Shown: positions 1-11,473, counted from the first letter of the stretch. The stretch is DNA of 64,000 nucleotides from Hemileia vastatrix (GCA_030280995.1 JASXTE010000016.1:14089001-14153000); one strand, 5' to 3'. Notes: a model not told the origin generated them from the letters alone. Translations and numbers: made by a program.

Positions 1-789
1 GGTGATATTACACAATATTTTGGAGTAGTTTCAACATTCTCAAGAATGTTCATTTTTAATAACATCTTAATATTTTCCTCTATGTCTTTCCTCTTCATTG
101 GTGAAGCAGGGTATGGTTTCTTTTTAAGACTAGCAGGAATATTATCCATATCACAAGTTAAACTTATTTTCATCTCATGATCTTTTACAAGGCTAAGTTC
201 ATTTATCCCATGTGAAAAAGCCATTGGAAATTCTTTAATTAATTCCAAAATATTTGTTTTCTCAGCTTCACTTAACTGAGTCCCAAATGATGCTTTTGAA
301 ATTTCTGTATCCAGAAGTTCCTTTTCATTGAATTCTCTTCCCTTTGCAGAGAATATTTATCACTGACTCAATGTGTAAGACCATTTTCAAAGAATTTATT
401 TTAAATATCCTTTTAACATTCATTCCAATTGTAAAATAATTATCAGCAGGGTTTAGTTTCACACCAAACTTCGTCAGAATTTCATTTCCAATAATAAAAC
501 AGGCACTACAATTAGTATTATCCATTACTACAAAGTCACAAGTTACTCTTACATAACCATGTTGATTTTTAAAGAAACTAGCAGCTTTGTATCCACCAAT
601 GGGGTGTAGTACTGATCCAAAAACTCTCCGATTTTTACTTTTAAGGGGTTCAAGCTTTGACTTATCCTCAATATCAATTTTCTGTAATGTATTTGTAGAA
701 ACAAAAGAACCAGAAGCTCCTGTGTCCAATACTATATTTACATTTTCTCCAGAAATGATAGCTGGAACCATGGTAGGTGTCATTTTCAA
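1..789 (-). pseudogene. Protease and RT N-terminal remnant of element A
   Basis: The open part (325-789, 154 aa) holds a retropepsin-like motif V-L-D-T-G-A-S-G-S followed by a fold closely paralleling element B (F-G-S-V-L near the flap, then I-I-G-N-E-I-L-T-K-F-G). Bases 1-324 continue toward the RT N-terminus but in shifted frames. The active-site triad here is DTG, whereas B has DSG. The segment is non-functional as it stands, because the frame breaks before RT. Confidence 0.75.
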
Positions 790-915
790 GTTATCAGCTT
801 GTATATTGTTAATGCTTTAAGCATCTCAAAAATTCATTAAAGATTCATTTGAGTCCATGTTTAATATTGGAGTTTCAAAGATGGAAAAATCATCTTCCAA
901 CATAAAGACTTCATT

Positions 916-1251
916 TTAATCACTATATGAGATATTACTGTCATAATCACTTGAATCTTTACTTTTTTCAGTGTCTTTTTCAGATTCATGCTGATTTTCA
1001 ACAATATTTATATTCTTCTCACATTTGTGACCTTTAACCCAAGGCTTATTACACTTATAAAAAGTATTAGTTTCATACTTTTTAGGTACTTCAGGTGCAG
1101 TAGGTTTTTTCTGCTTCTCCTGAAGTGTTTTTGAATTCTGATTTTTCACAGATTCATTATTTTGTTTATAAGTGGTGTACCTTACTTCATACTTATGGTT
1201 TAAGAATATTTCATTACGAATATTAATAAATTCAGAATATTCATTAAACAT
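916..1251 (-). pseudogene. Gag C-terminal remnant with degenerate zinc knuckle (element A)
   Basis: This is a 111-aa open stretch. It contains the motif Y-K-C-N-K-P-W-V-K-G-H-K-C, which matches C-F-K-C-N-K-P-W-Q-K-G-H-V-C of element B. The first zinc-binding cysteine has become tyrosine. It is followed by an acidic Ser/Asp-rich linker, as in B. It is the nucleocapsid end of gag in a dead copy. Confidence 0.7.
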
Positions 1252-2483
1252 TATTGTTCTAGCTACAACAATGTCTCTGACAGATATAGGTAATTTATGT
1301 ATTTTTTTATCTTTCCATAAGTTAAAATTTGTTTTTTTGGTTCAATGGCTTTTAATATTTTATTTAAATTAATTAAAAATACCATAGGTTTGTAACCATT
1401 CAACAGATTATACCTAGTTTTCTTATAAAATATTTGCTGAGTGAGCCTGAATTTAGAACCTCCAAATTGTTTTTAAATTATTTGCTTCCATTCAGTCTAA
1501 GAGTAATCAAGAGTTAGAGCCAATTTTTTATTCACTAATTCTATATTTCTTGTTTCCAGTTGAGAAATGTTTAATGTCAAGGACGAAATTGTATCACTTG
1601 TGAGCTTAATTGTCTGTTCCTCACACTCAGTCATTATATTCCATAATGCTGAAACAATTCCATGGAAAGTGGGGTTATTATTAAACTACTACATGTCTTC
1701 CTTCTAGATTTTTTCACTGTTTTTTGAACTTCTCATCTCACCAATAAGTGGTGGAAACTAAGGATTAACTGTATTTTTATTATAAATAGTACTGTTGTTA
1801 TTAACAAAAGATAAATCAGGTGTATCTACATCAAAGCCTAATTGTCTTAAGTACTCCTCAATTTTCTGTACAGATTTTTCATCAATAAAATTACCTATCT
1901 TGTAATAATTAGTATTGTGTTCTATATTAGAGGGTAATATATTTACCACAGGATAGGGGAAAGCCCTGATTTTTGGCGCTTTTAATTTCCTTTGTAAGGG
2001 TGAGCTGAGGCAGCCTGATGAGGGGGTGGATCACTGTTGAAATTGTGGCTTGACCACTGCTGATTGAACCAATCCCACTTCCATTTCTCTACCAAGATTT
2101 TTTCATGGGAATGATGTGACCCTCCTTGGGTAGGGGGTTGTTGGCTTGGCTTCCCTACCTTTAACTCCGCCAAGGTTTGATTCATTTGTTGGAACCCCAT
2201 CTTGAAGTTGTTTTGCAACTGCTCTACCTCCTTTAGCATGGTAGAACTTGATTCATCTAGTTGCAGAACCTGTTTGTCCAGATGGGACAGTTGATCCTGC
2301 AGAGGAGGTGAAGTCTTTTTTATTGTTATATTTTTTAGAAGGGATTCTTTTTCTTCTATTCTCATAGACTATGGTTGTGGGTAAGATTGGACCTCCATGG
2401 TTATTTCCTGGAGCAATTTTTTTAGCTTTAGACCTGGTGTTATAGGCAGGGTTTTCACTTGGATTGTCCTGTGGAGCTCTCAT
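1252..2483 (-). pseudogene. Gag N-terminal remnant of element A
   Basis: Several short frames (1758-1949, 1982-2365, 2253-2483) together parallel the first part of the gag region of element B. The 1982-2365 frame carries K-W-K-W-D-W-F-N-Q-Q-W and a H-P-Y-K-G tail. These match K-W-Q-W-D-W-L-N-T-Q-W and H-P-Y-Q-G in a reading frame of B (12400-12966) that overlaps its longest gag frame. A basic N-T-R-S-K-A-K-K stretch lies near the start. The most likely initiator is the ATG at 2483. Confidence 0.6.
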
Positions 2484-4777
2484 TTGGTCTTAAATAACAA
2501 CTCTTCATGTCTAAAAAAGTGAAAACCTAAATGGTAATTAGTAATTAGTAGACAAAAATTATTAGCAATACAATTACTAATAAAAGCACTGGAGCTTACC
2601 CTGAATTTATATCTTTATTTATATAAATAACATATAAGAGAAATTAAAAAAAATCTGTTTAAAAATAATAAGTTTAACTAGACCTCTATAAGGGTGAATA
2701 ATTAGCTTACCAAGCTTTAACCAAATACCAATTTGATTGGTTGTTATATTGGTGACCAAATACTAAGTGTAATTGGGTTTATATTGGGTACAGTTACTAC
2801 TGTAAATACCTAATTTTTATTATAAAAAATTTGTACAATTATTATAAGGATACTTTTCTGAAATTACTGAGCTATGATGACCCACTAATATGCTGCAGAC
2901 CCAAATATTTAGTTTTTTTGAGATATACTAGAGTAAAAATCATGTCCTAAGGCTTATACTAAACAGTAAGTAATAAATAAGGAAAGACACCCAATTGTCA
3001 GTGTATGCTAGTATCTAAGTGTAATTTAATAGTAAATATCAATGGTCCTACTACTTATTGTTAAATTATTTTGTGATTAAACCTCAGGGGAAGACTAATA
3101 AAATAGTTATTCTCAATTTAAAATCACAATACTTGGATGTTATGTGTGCTAGTGGTGGAAAATAGAATAATAAAATATAGTTATAGCTTATATAAAGATA
3201 ATATCAATTTATAAAGGCTTTATAATATATTTATATATGATAATAACTTTTTTTAGTGTTTTTTTAATGTTTATTAAGTAAGTGATGTCTATAACCTGTC
3301 AAAATAGTCCCTTACTTATACCGAAATCCACTGGAGTGCACAGACCTTCAATCCAGATGATGTCACTTCTATCCCTGGCAATTACAGCACTGTGAAGGCC
3401 CATCAACTCCCCATGGTGTCCACTTCAATCAGTTTCAACTCCCAGACCTCCATTAAGGACTCTCCATCACAATTAATGATACCACAGACCCATACCATAA
3501 ATGGAATAAACAGATAAAAGTGGATATCATAAAGAAACAGGTAAAAATAACTCATCCAAAGAGTATAAATGAACCCCAAATCATATAAAGGAATCAAATT
3601 AACTATCAAAGCTCCAAATAACATCCCCAAGCATACATATTAACCCATTAATGATATCCCAACCCATAAATCCATGAAAATCAATCCAAGGAAGCAGATT
3701 AAGTTGTCCAAACTGGATATATGTGCCTGAAATAGGTGTATATGCTTGTGTAGGCGTTGTGAGTCCACTGAATATGTCTATATGACCTATAATAAGCAGA
3801 AAAAAAAGTTTATAGGCTATTAAGAGGTTAAAACCCACTTATAGACCTAAATATACACAATATAACTACATATTTCACTGAATATGAGGTTTATGTATAC
3901 ATATAAGCTTATGTATGTCTATAATTACTTAATATCGCTTAAGATAAGTATATTATGACTCCATTAACACTTTAATAAGTATTATTAGGCTATGGATAAG
4001 CTATTTAAACTACTATAAGGCATATAATAGTGTAATAATTATATATATATGTATTATAACCATATATATAAGTATTTTAAACATATATATAAGTATTTTA
4101 ACCTTATTTTAAAGTTATAAGCTTAATGTAATTAATGTTATCTTAATTTAAACATAAGAATTACACATTCCTGGAGATAACTAGGCTGAAAGGCTCTTAT
4201 AATTTCTTCTGGTTGATTATTAAGTCTCTCCCAACTTTTAATCTTTAATAATCTGTCTACTATCTCTTCTCTTCTCCCCTCACCCATAATGTTGGTTTCT
4301 ATATTAATAGAAAGATATTTTTAGTTGTGATGATTAAATATACCAACTATTAAATTAAAATATAATTAATATTTATTGACATTGGAATTGACTAAAATAA
4401 GTTTATATATAACTACAGCTTGATTATTTTTCCCTAACATTTTAAAATACTAAGATTTTAAAGAGGTAGAAAAATAGATCATAATGTTTGAATAATAGTT
4501 TGTAGCTCATTTCCAATCACCATAAAATCACTTTCACATAATAGGGGGTCTTAAAAATTATCATACATGCCCGGTGGACTTTAGCCTTAAAATCTCTATT
4601 GCAAGACCCATAATAAATGGCATACTTAGGTTATTGGTGTTAATAATGAGGTCTAATACCTCCAAATTTTGTGCGAATATATGGGTATGTGTCTACCAGA
4701 TGCTGAAAAATTATGATAAGGGGATGAAGTGTGTGAATGGTGTAGATGTACCCATAAAAGAGCATCTTGAGGTGCAA
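2484..4777. other. AT-rich stretch without a recognised gene
   Basis: The sequence is low-GC with many short A/T runs and no long reading frame. A plus-strand open stretch at about 3316-3516 has ordinary-looking codon use but no start or recognisable domain. Minus-strand frames at 3403-3838 are hydrophobic and look like chance products of AT-rich DNA. It may be worn transposon DNA. Confidence 0.5.
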
Positions 4778-4960
4778 TGTTAGCCAGGCTACTAAACTTC
4801 ACCAGTAAAAAATTATTTATTTATTAGAGAAGAGATACGCCTTTACCTCTCATTCAATGAATTATACTTACTTTATAAATTACTTATACAATTTTGACTA
4901 ATTAATAGGTAAAAATAAGTAAGGATACAATTGTATTGTTTCCTCATATATTTTAATCTG
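4778..4960 (+). repeat. LTR fragment, TGTTAGCCAGGCTACTA start
   Basis: It begins TGTTAGCCAGGCTACTAAAC, close to the terminal sequence of the element B LTR read on its sense strand (TGTCAGCCAGGCTACTAGAC). The following ~180 bases also resemble the reverse complement of 53700-53889, including the shared string TTTACCTCTCA. The far end of the LTR could not be placed. Confidence 0.45.
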
Positions 4961-5622
4961 TGACAGTGTCCTCATGACAACTGAAGAGAAAACTAAAAAT
5001 ATTTAATATGAAATCAAATATTTTTATTTTTATTTTTAATTGACATTCACAGAAAATTAAAATAAATCAAATAAAATGGACATATACAGATAAATACAGT
5101 ATATGGGTACATTATTTATAGAAAAACTTTAATATTTGAAATGTCTAATTTTGGAATTGTTCTTTCTCTGATACTCATGTATATAGAATTTTTATTCCAT
5201 AGTTTCTCTCCTTTTTGCATATATAAGGCCTCTCAATATGGCTTTTTTCAATCATTCCATTCTTACTTTACAAGTTTATTATATATATACAAACCACACT
5301 TATTACTACTGTTACTACCTTAGTATTTAAATCAACATACTTCTAAGCTTTTAAAGTAATAATAATAATAATTTTTTACCTTTTCATTGAGTATTAAAAT
5401 ACAAAAGAAGAAAATACAAACCTATTTTGGAAATCTTGAGTTTTCCTTACCTTTCATTGACGTTGGGCCACTGTAAAATATTCTAGACCAAAAGCACCCA
5501 TTGAATATTGAGGGCCTTTCCAATAAGTCGTTGAATCCTTGTTATCTTGATTCCAGTGACTGAATGACCATTGAATCCAACACCTATAGCAATATTTTAG
5601 AAAAAAAACGAACATCAAATGT
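4961..5622. other. AT-rich spacer without a recognised gene
   Basis: No supportable gene is seen. A short string at about 5503-5516 (TTGAGGGCCTTTCC) recurs at 17843-17856, next to the right end of a different LTR. This suggests shared worn repeat DNA at both places. Confidence 0.4.
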
Positions 5623-6223
5623 TGTGGTCTTCCAACATTGGCAGGGGCCTTTGTTGTGTGGTTTGGCGCTGTTTGTGCATGTCTTAAGTGGCATCTGATG
5701 GAGAATTTGGTTTTTTTCTGGTTTTATTCCGTGAATATTGGGACTGTGGGTATGTGGGTACTATAATTGGATAGCCCCGGTTTTTCTATATATTTCATGT
5801 CTTGATAATATTTTTCTTATTCTAAGTTTTAAGGTGTCATTTCCTCATTCTTCAGTTACAAAAGATAGCTGTTTAATTTTGTTTTTCGTGTTTTATGGGC
5901 TAACCTTAAGTCTTAGGGTTAAGTACTTAGTATCATTGGATAGGGCTAATTTAGCTCTTTATTTCATGTCCCAATGTTGTATAGCGTAATTCTGTGTTTT
6001 AAGGGTTTTAGTAGTTGTAGCTAATTTTTCTAAGTAGATTAGGTGTTTTTATTGGTTTTCTGGCCTCAGGGAGGCCGGGCTGCTTCAGGCGGCCTGCCTG
6101 CCTCTGTTTTAGAAGGTTGGGGAGCGCTTCTGGAGGGTTTTTATTCAATTTGGCTGGTACAGGCGCCAAATTTGTTGGTGTGCATGGGCTCTTAGATAGT
6201 GGTCTGTGTGTACATACTGAATA
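5623..6223 (+). repeat. C-type LTR, left part, interrupted by element B
   Basis: It starts TGTGGTCTTCCAACATTGG, the same as the reverse complement of the LTR of element C ending at 19329, and runs in parallel with it. It stops at 6223, where element B is inserted, and resumes at 14984. The two parts sum to about 1070 bp. No target-site duplication could be found around the whole LTR (5618-5622 versus 15453-15457). The host repeat therefore predates the insertion of B. Confidence 0.75.
6219..6223. repeat. Target-site duplication, left copy (GAATA)
   Basis: GAATA directly precedes the left LTR of element B and recurs at 14979-14983 directly after its right LTR. This is the 5-bp duplication expected of a Ty3/gypsy integrase. 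Confidence 0.9.
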
Positions 6224-7042
6224 TGTCAAGGTACACTTTTAGTCTAGAAGATTTGGTACGTAGTTCTACAAGGATTTAAAAGGCTTAAATGGGTTCTCAA
6301 CAAATTTGTACGTATTTCTTAATTCAAAGATGAATGTTTTACTCAATAAAAGAGGTAGGATTAAAATATTAATATAATTTATAAATTAGAATTACGCTAT
6401 TGTAAATACTAATGAGATAGAATATAAGAATAAGTGTTTATTTGGTTAATTGTTGTAATAAAATGGTGTGGTAAGATAGAATGATCAAAAGACAACAAAA
6501 AGAGAGGCCTTTTATAGGCAAAGGAGAGACAAAGCACGGAAATCAAATTCTAAAAACAGTAGGAAAAGAGAGAGAAAAAGAACATTCCAGAAAGAGTATT
6601 TCAAATAATAAAGTTATTCCAAAAAGAAGGCGTCAAAAAGATGTATTTACAGAGTATGTCAGAAATACATCAATATTTTTAATATTTACTGTAAATGTCA
6701 ATCCCAAATAAGAAATTTGATTTTTTTGTATATATTTAATATTATTTGAATATTTAAATATTATTTTATCTTTGTATTTTATTTTTTTTTTAAATATAAA
6801 GTTTTATTTTTCCCAACCTGTCAATTGAGCACGGTGTTAGAGAAAAATATAAGGGACAAAATAATTTTAATTTTACTTATTTATTTAATTAATTTAATTT
6901 TAACATTCTGTAACTAGTTAATTTATAGCTAATTTTAATGTAACTAAATGATAATTAAATAATAATTAAAGATGATAAGGTGCGGCTTCATCCAGTAAAT
7001 AATTACTTATTTCACTGGGTAAGTCTAGTAGCCTGGCTGACA
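6224..7042 (-). repeat. 3' LTR of element B
   Basis: It is 819 bp and begins TGTCAAGGTACAC and ends GGCTGACA on the plus strand. On the element's sense strand it starts TGTCAGCCAGGCTACTAG. It is nearly identical to 14160-14978. An antisense 76-aa frame (6481-6711) is present in both LTR copies but has no recognisable domain. Confidence 0.95.
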
Positions 7043-7054
7043 CTCCCTTACTCT
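7043..7054 (-). other. Polypurine tract of element B
   Basis: The minus strand reads AGAGTAAGGGAG immediately before the 3' LTR. That is the position and composition expected for the plus-strand primer of reverse transcription. The chromodomain reading frame ends within it. Confidence 0.75.
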
Positions 7055-8162
7055 AAAAAAAAATAAAAAAATGCTTTGATTTTTTCTTCTTATACTTTTT
7101 TAGTAGAGTAGGAAGATTAGATATCTCCTTCCCAGGTATCCAAGAATCATATTCAGATGATTTATTCTTGAATCTCAATAAGTATTCTGTACCTTTCTCA
7201 GCAGTGACTATTCTGTCATTTAATATTTTTTCAATTTCTGCTGTCTCAGTGATTTCATTTGGGGTTTTCTTTGGTCTACCCCTCCTTCTTGGAAATAAAT
7301 CACTATTGGATGTGTAAGGTTTCAAAAGAGATATTGGAAAAACAGGATGTTTTCTGTCATATGGGGAATACAGAATAACTTCAACTGCATTATCTCCAAT
7401 CATTCTTCTGACAACAAAAGGACCAACAAATGGATCTTTTAATTTGTTATTACCTTGTAAGTTGAAGTGGACTGTAGAAATCAACACTTCATCACCCTTT
7501 TTAAAAGTGTATTCTTTATGGGATTTGTCCCATCTTTTCTTCTCATATTCAAATGATTTTTCAATACATTTTTGAGCATGATTTCTGCATAGTTGTTGCA
7601 TTTGAAGAAAAGATTTTACACCAGGATGTATATCCAATTTAGGTATTTTGTTATTGAGAATTTGGGCAGGAGTATTAGGAACATATCCAAGCCAGAGCTC
7701 AAAAGGCTTTCTTTGAGTAACAGAATGAACAGTGCTATTATAAGCAAATTCTAACCCAGGAAGTAAGGTAACCCAATCATGAGTGAATCTGTCATTATCT
7801 TTATACTCAAGGCCAAAGGCACAATATCTTCTTATCATGTCCTCTAAAGTCTGAATCATTCTTTCAGCTAAACCATCAGTCTGAGGGTGATGGGCAGTAG
7901 AAAGTTTCAGATCACAACCACAAACATCCATCAGAGACATCCAAAATTCAGAAGTAAATTTAGGGTCTCTGTCAGAGATTATGGCTTTAGGAAAACCAGC
8001 AGTATTAAACATATGAGACCACCATAAGAAAGCTAATTCTTTAGTGGAAACATACTTGTGGGTAGGGATAAATTTACACATTTTTGTGAATCTGTCCACA
8101 ATAACCCAACAAGAGTTATAACTGTCTTTACCAGCAATAGGTAATCCTGTTACAAAGTCCAT
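7053..8162 (-). CDS. Integrase core, AT-hook and chromodomain of element B
   Basis: This 369-aa frame starts inside the integrase at M-D-F-V-T-G-L-P, which carries the first catalytic Asp. The second Asp is in S-D-R-D-P-K-F and the Glu in D-G-L-A-E-R-M-I-Q. A GPY/F-like module (D-P-F-V-G-P-F-V-V) follows around residue 240. Then comes a basic R-R-R-G-R-P-K-K stretch of AT-hook type, and a chromodomain-like end with E-I-E-K-I-L, Y-L-L-R-F-K and S-W-I-P. Chromodomains on Ty3 integrases are known to steer insertion to marked chromatin. The frame is separated from the upstream integrase zinc-binding part by a one-base insertion in an A run near 8160. Confidence 0.9.
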   Translation of the reverse strand: MDFVTGLPIAGKDSYNSCWVIVDRFTKMCKFIPTHKYVSTKELAFLWWSHMFNTAGFPKAIISDRDPKFTSEFWMSLMDVCGCDLKLSTAHHPQTDGLAERMIQTLEDMIRRYCAFGLEYKDNDRFTHDWVTLLPGLEFAYNSTVHSVTQRKPFELWLGYVPNTPAQILNNKIPKLDIHPGVKSFLQMQQLCRNHAQKCIEKSFEYEKKRWDKSHKEYTFKKGDEVLISTVHFNLQGNNKLKDPFVGPFVVRRMIGDNAVEVILYSPYDRKHPVFPISLLKPYTSNSDLFPRRRGRPKKTPNEITETAEIEKILNDRIVTAEKGTEYLLRFKNKSSEYDSWIPGKEISNLPTLLKKYKKKKSKHFFIFF

Positions 8163-8829
8163 GTTTTATTATTTGCCATGGAGCATCAGGAGGTTCAATA
8201 TGTTGCATTAATCCTGCTCTTTTACCAGTTAATCTTTTTGATTTTTGGCATGAATCCCAGGATTCAACATATAATTTTGTGTCCTCAGACATATTAGCCC
8301 ACCAAGCAGTGTTCTTAATTCTGATCATTGTTTTGTTAAGATCAAAATGTCCAGCTAATATGTCATCATGACAAATTTTCAAGATAATTTCTTTCATAGA
8401 AGGAGGAATAACAATAACATTACTAAACTTTCTTCTATAATATAGATATCCTTCATCAATTGAAATATTACCTTTTTCCAAAGCTTTTTGGTACTTTGGT
8501 GGAAGGGTTTTAATTAATGCTTGTATTGAAGCATTCTTTGGATCATTTAATATGGTGCATAACTTTTTCAAGTCAGTGTCCTTATCATATGATTCCAGAA
8601 TAAGCTGTAATAGCTCTTCCTCCATATCAACCACATATATCCCATGGATATGGATAATTTCATCCTCAGGATCATATGCAGGATTTGAGTCATCATTTGG
8701 TAAGGGTAACCTTGATAACATATCCACATTTGAGTGAACAATACCAGCTCTGTGAATAATTGTCATTCTCCCTCTGTACTCTTGAACAGCCAGCTGCCAT
8801 CTAAACATATGTCTATTAGGTGTTTTCAA
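8128..8829 (-). CDS. RNase H end and integrase zinc-binding domain of element B
   Basis: This is a 233-aa frame. It begins in the RNase H tail (R-W-Q-L-A-V-Q-E-Y), runs through a D-M-L-S-R-L-P motif typical of the Ty3 RNase H/integrase junction, and reaches the H-H-C-C domain (C-H-D-D-I-L-A-G-H-F ... W-D-S-C-Q-K-S-K). The first cysteine of the C-x2-C pair is tryptophan here, so zinc binding is probably damaged. It is cut from the RT frame by the TGA at 8854-8856 and from the integrase core by the frameshift near 8160. Confidence 0.85.
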   Translation of the reverse strand: MKTPNRHMFRWQLAVQEYRGRMTIIHRAGIVHSNVDMLSRLPLPNDDSNPAYDPEDEIIHIHGIYVVDMEEELLQLILESYDKDTDLKKLCTILNDPKNASIQALIKTLPPKYQKALEKGNISIDEGYLYYRRKFSNVIVIPPSMKEIILKICHDDILAGHFDLNKTMIRIKNTAWWANMSEDTKLYVESWDSCQKSKRLTGKRAGLMQHIEPPDAPWQIIKHGLCNRITYCW

Positions 8830-8853
8830 GTTTAAAAGGGATTTAACTGCACT

Positions 8854-11424
8854 TCAGTCAGTGACAAGTTCAAATTTCTGGTCATCTAGGTAATAATGAA
8901 GCTTTTCTAGAGCCCATACTACAGCTAAACACTCTAATTGAGTAGCACCATATTTCAATTCACTATTTCTCAAGGTTCTTGAAATATAACAAATTACTAC
9001 TTCTGAAACTTTATCATTTATCACTTGTTTTTGATGGAGGGCAGCACCAAGACCAATGAAACTGGCATCAGTGTACAAAACAAATGGTTGATCAAAGTCA
9101 GGTAAAGCAAGAATTGGTGCTGACATCAAACAGTGTTTCATAGTGTCAAAGGCTCTTTGTCTTTCACTATTCCAGACAAAAGCAACATCCTTTCTAGTTA
9201 ATTGGGTAAGGGGTAAAGCTATGACTTGGTAATTTTTAATATACTGTCTATAGTATCCACACATTCCCAAAAAACTTTGGAGCTCTCTTACTGTTGTAGG
9301 AGCTTTCACCTGTTGTATGGCTGCCACTTTGTTCTGGTCAACACATATCTGTAAGCCTGAAACAACATGACCAAGAACTTTTAAAGAATGGAAACCAAAT
9401 TTACATTTCTTCAAAGCAAGTGTCATATTTATTTCATCCATTTTCTGGAATACTTTACACAGGTGTTTAAGATGGTCCTCAAATGTTTTTGAGAATATAA
9501 TGATATCATCAATATAAACCATCAGCCAACCTTCAATTATCTCTTGATGGAATGTGTTATCCATTACTTTTTGGAAAACAGAAGGGGCATTTTTAGGGCC
9601 AAATGGCATCCTAATATACTTATAAATACCCATATGAGTGGCAATCATCAGAAAGTTCTGAGAATTTTTCTCAACAGGTACCTGGTGATATCCCTTATTA
9701 CCATCCAAACAGCTGATATATTTAGCACCCTGTAAAGTAGCATGTATAGAGCTGATTCTAGGTAAAGGATAGATATCATCAACAGTATAAGTATTTAGTT
9801 CTCTATAATCACCACATAACCTGGCTTTATCTTTCTCATAAGAAATTAGGACAGGTGAGATAACACAATATTTAGGTGTTTCAACTACCTTTTCAATAAT
9901 ATTCATTTTTAAAAGGGTAGAGATATTATCTTCAATATCTTTTCTCTTTGTGGGAGAAGCAGGATAAGGCTTCTTCTTTAAACTAGGTGGTATATCAGTT
10001 AATGGGCAAGACAATGAAAGTTTCATTTCCTCTTTAACTAATCCCAGTTCATGTGACCCATGAGCAAAGGCCATAGGAAAAGATTTTATCAAGTTAATGA
10101 TGGAATCTTTATCCTCACCAGAAAGTTGTTCTCCAAAAGAGGCATTGTCAATTTCAGACATAAGGGCATGCATTTCCTTTGTAGATCTTCCTTTATATTG
10201 AACCACAGAATTACATGTGTTCAATTCTGGTTTTAATAATTTTTTAGGGGAGGAAATTTTAAATTTTCTCTTCCTATTCAACCCCATTGTGAAACATTGG
10301 TTTGAAGGATCCAATTTTATGCCATACTTGGTTAAAATATCATTCCCTACAATAAACCAATTGCTCAAGTTATCATTTTTCATGACAACAAAATCACAAA
10401 TAGCTCTTACAAAACCATGGTTATATTTAAAAAACACTGTGGCTTTGTATTTACCAATGGGGGACAAAACAGAGCCATACCCTCTCCAATTTTCAGAAAT
10501 GATAGGCAACAGTTTAGATTTATAGTCTTGATCTACTGAGGCAAGTGCTCTTTCAGATACTACACTTCCTCCAGCTCCAGAATCCAGAACAACTTCAATG
10601 CTGGTTCCATTAATCAAGACTGGTGCCTTAAGAGGGGCAATAACAATTGAGTTATCCTCAATGTTCTTTATGATCTCAGCATCCTCAACTGTAGATAAAT
10701 CATTATTATCAACGTCAATAGTATTTAAATAATGAATATCTTCTTCCAGCATCAAGATTTCTTGTTGAGATTCATATGAAATATTGCTGGCACAATCACT
10801 TGATGTATCATCCAGTGCCACTGTGTCATCAGCATGCTCCTCTGTTTGTTCCACAAGATTTATCTTCTTGTCACAAACATGGCCTTTCTGCCAAGGCTTG
10901 TTGCACTTGAAGCAAGTGTTTGTTGCATACTTCTTTGGTGCAACAGGGGCAGAAGGTTTACCAACCTTTTCCAGAGGTTTTTGTTGGTAAGTGGAGGGTT
11001 TCTCCAAAGGGGTCCTAGGAATGAATCTTCTTGCATCATACTTATTGTTTAGAAGTATCTCATTGCAAGTATTAATGAAAGAAGAGGGTTCTTTGGAGAA
11101 CTCAGTCCTAGCCACAATCAAGTCTCTCAGAGACATTGGTAATTTATAGAGGATCCTGTCCTTCCATAAATCAAACTCCATATTTGGGTCCATTGCCCTT
11201 AAGATTTTTACAAGTTTCATTAAAAACTCAATAGGTTTATCAGTAGAAGAGCTATATCTAGTTTCCTCATACTGCCTTTGTTGAGCCATTCTGAACTTGG
11301 AGCCACCAAATTGTGCTTTAATTAATTTCTTCCAATCCTCCCATGAGTAGTCATTCCCATCCAGGAGAACAGATTCATACCACATCAGGGCAACATTAGT
11401 GAACAAAGAAATTAATTTGGACAC
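8854..11424 (-). CDS. Gag capsid/zinc knuckle, protease, RT and RNase H of element B
   Basis: This 856-aa frame contains, in order, a retrotransposon gag capsid-like region (residues about 1-120, with W-Y-E-S and F-G-G-S-K-F); a zinc knuckle (C-F-K-C-N-K-P-W-Q-K-G-H-V-C, about 170-183); an aspartic protease (V-L-D-S-G-A-G-G-S, near 285); an RT with R-L-C-G-D-Y-R-E-L-N and catalytic Y-I-D-D (near 640); and RNase H (L-Y-T-D-A-S-F, near 780). It ends at TGA after F-E-L-V-T-D, where relatives continue with a sense codon. The frame then goes on with S-A-V-K-S-L-L-N. The gag N-terminus is in a separate frame upstream. Confidence 0.92.
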   Translation of the reverse strand: MSKLISLFTNVALMWYESVLLDGNDYSWEDWKKLIKAQFGGSKFRMAQQRQYEETRYSSSTDKPIEFLMKLVKILRAMDPNMEFDLWKDRILYKLPMSLRDLIVARTEFSKEPSSFINTCNEILLNNKYDARRFIPRTPLEKPSTYQQKPLEKVGKPSAPVAPKKYATNTCFKCNKPWQKGHVCDKKINLVEQTEEHADDTVALDDTSSDCASNISYESQQEILMLEEDIHYLNTIDVDNNDLSTVEDAEIIKNIEDNSIVIAPLKAPVLINGTSIEVVLDSGAGGSVVSERALASVDQDYKSKLLPIISENWRGYGSVLSPIGKYKATVFFKYNHGFVRAICDFVVMKNDNLSNWFIVGNDILTKYGIKLDPSNQCFTMGLNRKRKFKISSPKKLLKPELNTCNSVVQYKGRSTKEMHALMSEIDNASFGEQLSGEDKDSIINLIKSFPMAFAHGSHELGLVKEEMKLSLSCPLTDIPPSLKKKPYPASPTKRKDIEDNISTLLKMNIIEKVVETPKYCVISPVLISYEKDKARLCGDYRELNTYTVDDIYPLPRISSIHATLQGAKYISCLDGNKGYHQVPVEKNSQNFLMIATHMGIYKYIRMPFGPKNAPSVFQKVMDNTFHQEIIEGWLMVYIDDIIIFSKTFEDHLKHLCKVFQKMDEINMTLALKKCKFGFHSLKVLGHVVSGLQICVDQNKVAAIQQVKAPTTVRELQSFLGMCGYYRQYIKNYQVIALPLTQLTRKDVAFVWNSERQRAFDTMKHCLMSAPILALPDFDQPFVLYTDASFIGLGAALHQKQVINDKVSEVVICYISRTLRNSELKYGATQLECLAVVWALEKLHYYLDDQKFELVTD

Positions 11425-11473
11425 AATTTCCTCATCTGGGAGTTTGTAAGAATTTTTTTAAATTATCAATTCT

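Larger units (their letters stand above)
1..2483 (-). mobile_element. Element A: decayed chromovirus-type Ty3/gypsy copy, cut by the window edge
   Basis: Read on the minus strand, this stretch gives gag, zinc-knuckle and protease/RT fragments in the same order as element B at 7053-13099, with recognisable but diverged protein sequence. The first 320 bases correspond to the start of the RT domain of B around 9850-10170. Frames are broken many times and no LTR is seen on the right, so it is an old remnant. The rest of pol lies outside the window. Confidence 0.8.

Noticed and set aside
3403..3838. Two hydrophobic minus-strand frames
   Set aside because: Short overlapping frames in AT-rich DNA with no start context, domain or homologue in the window.
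6481..6711. 76-aa plus-strand frame, the same in both LTRs of element B (also 14417-14647)
   Set aside because: It is shared only because the two LTRs are nearly identical. It has no domain, and it is antisense to the element.
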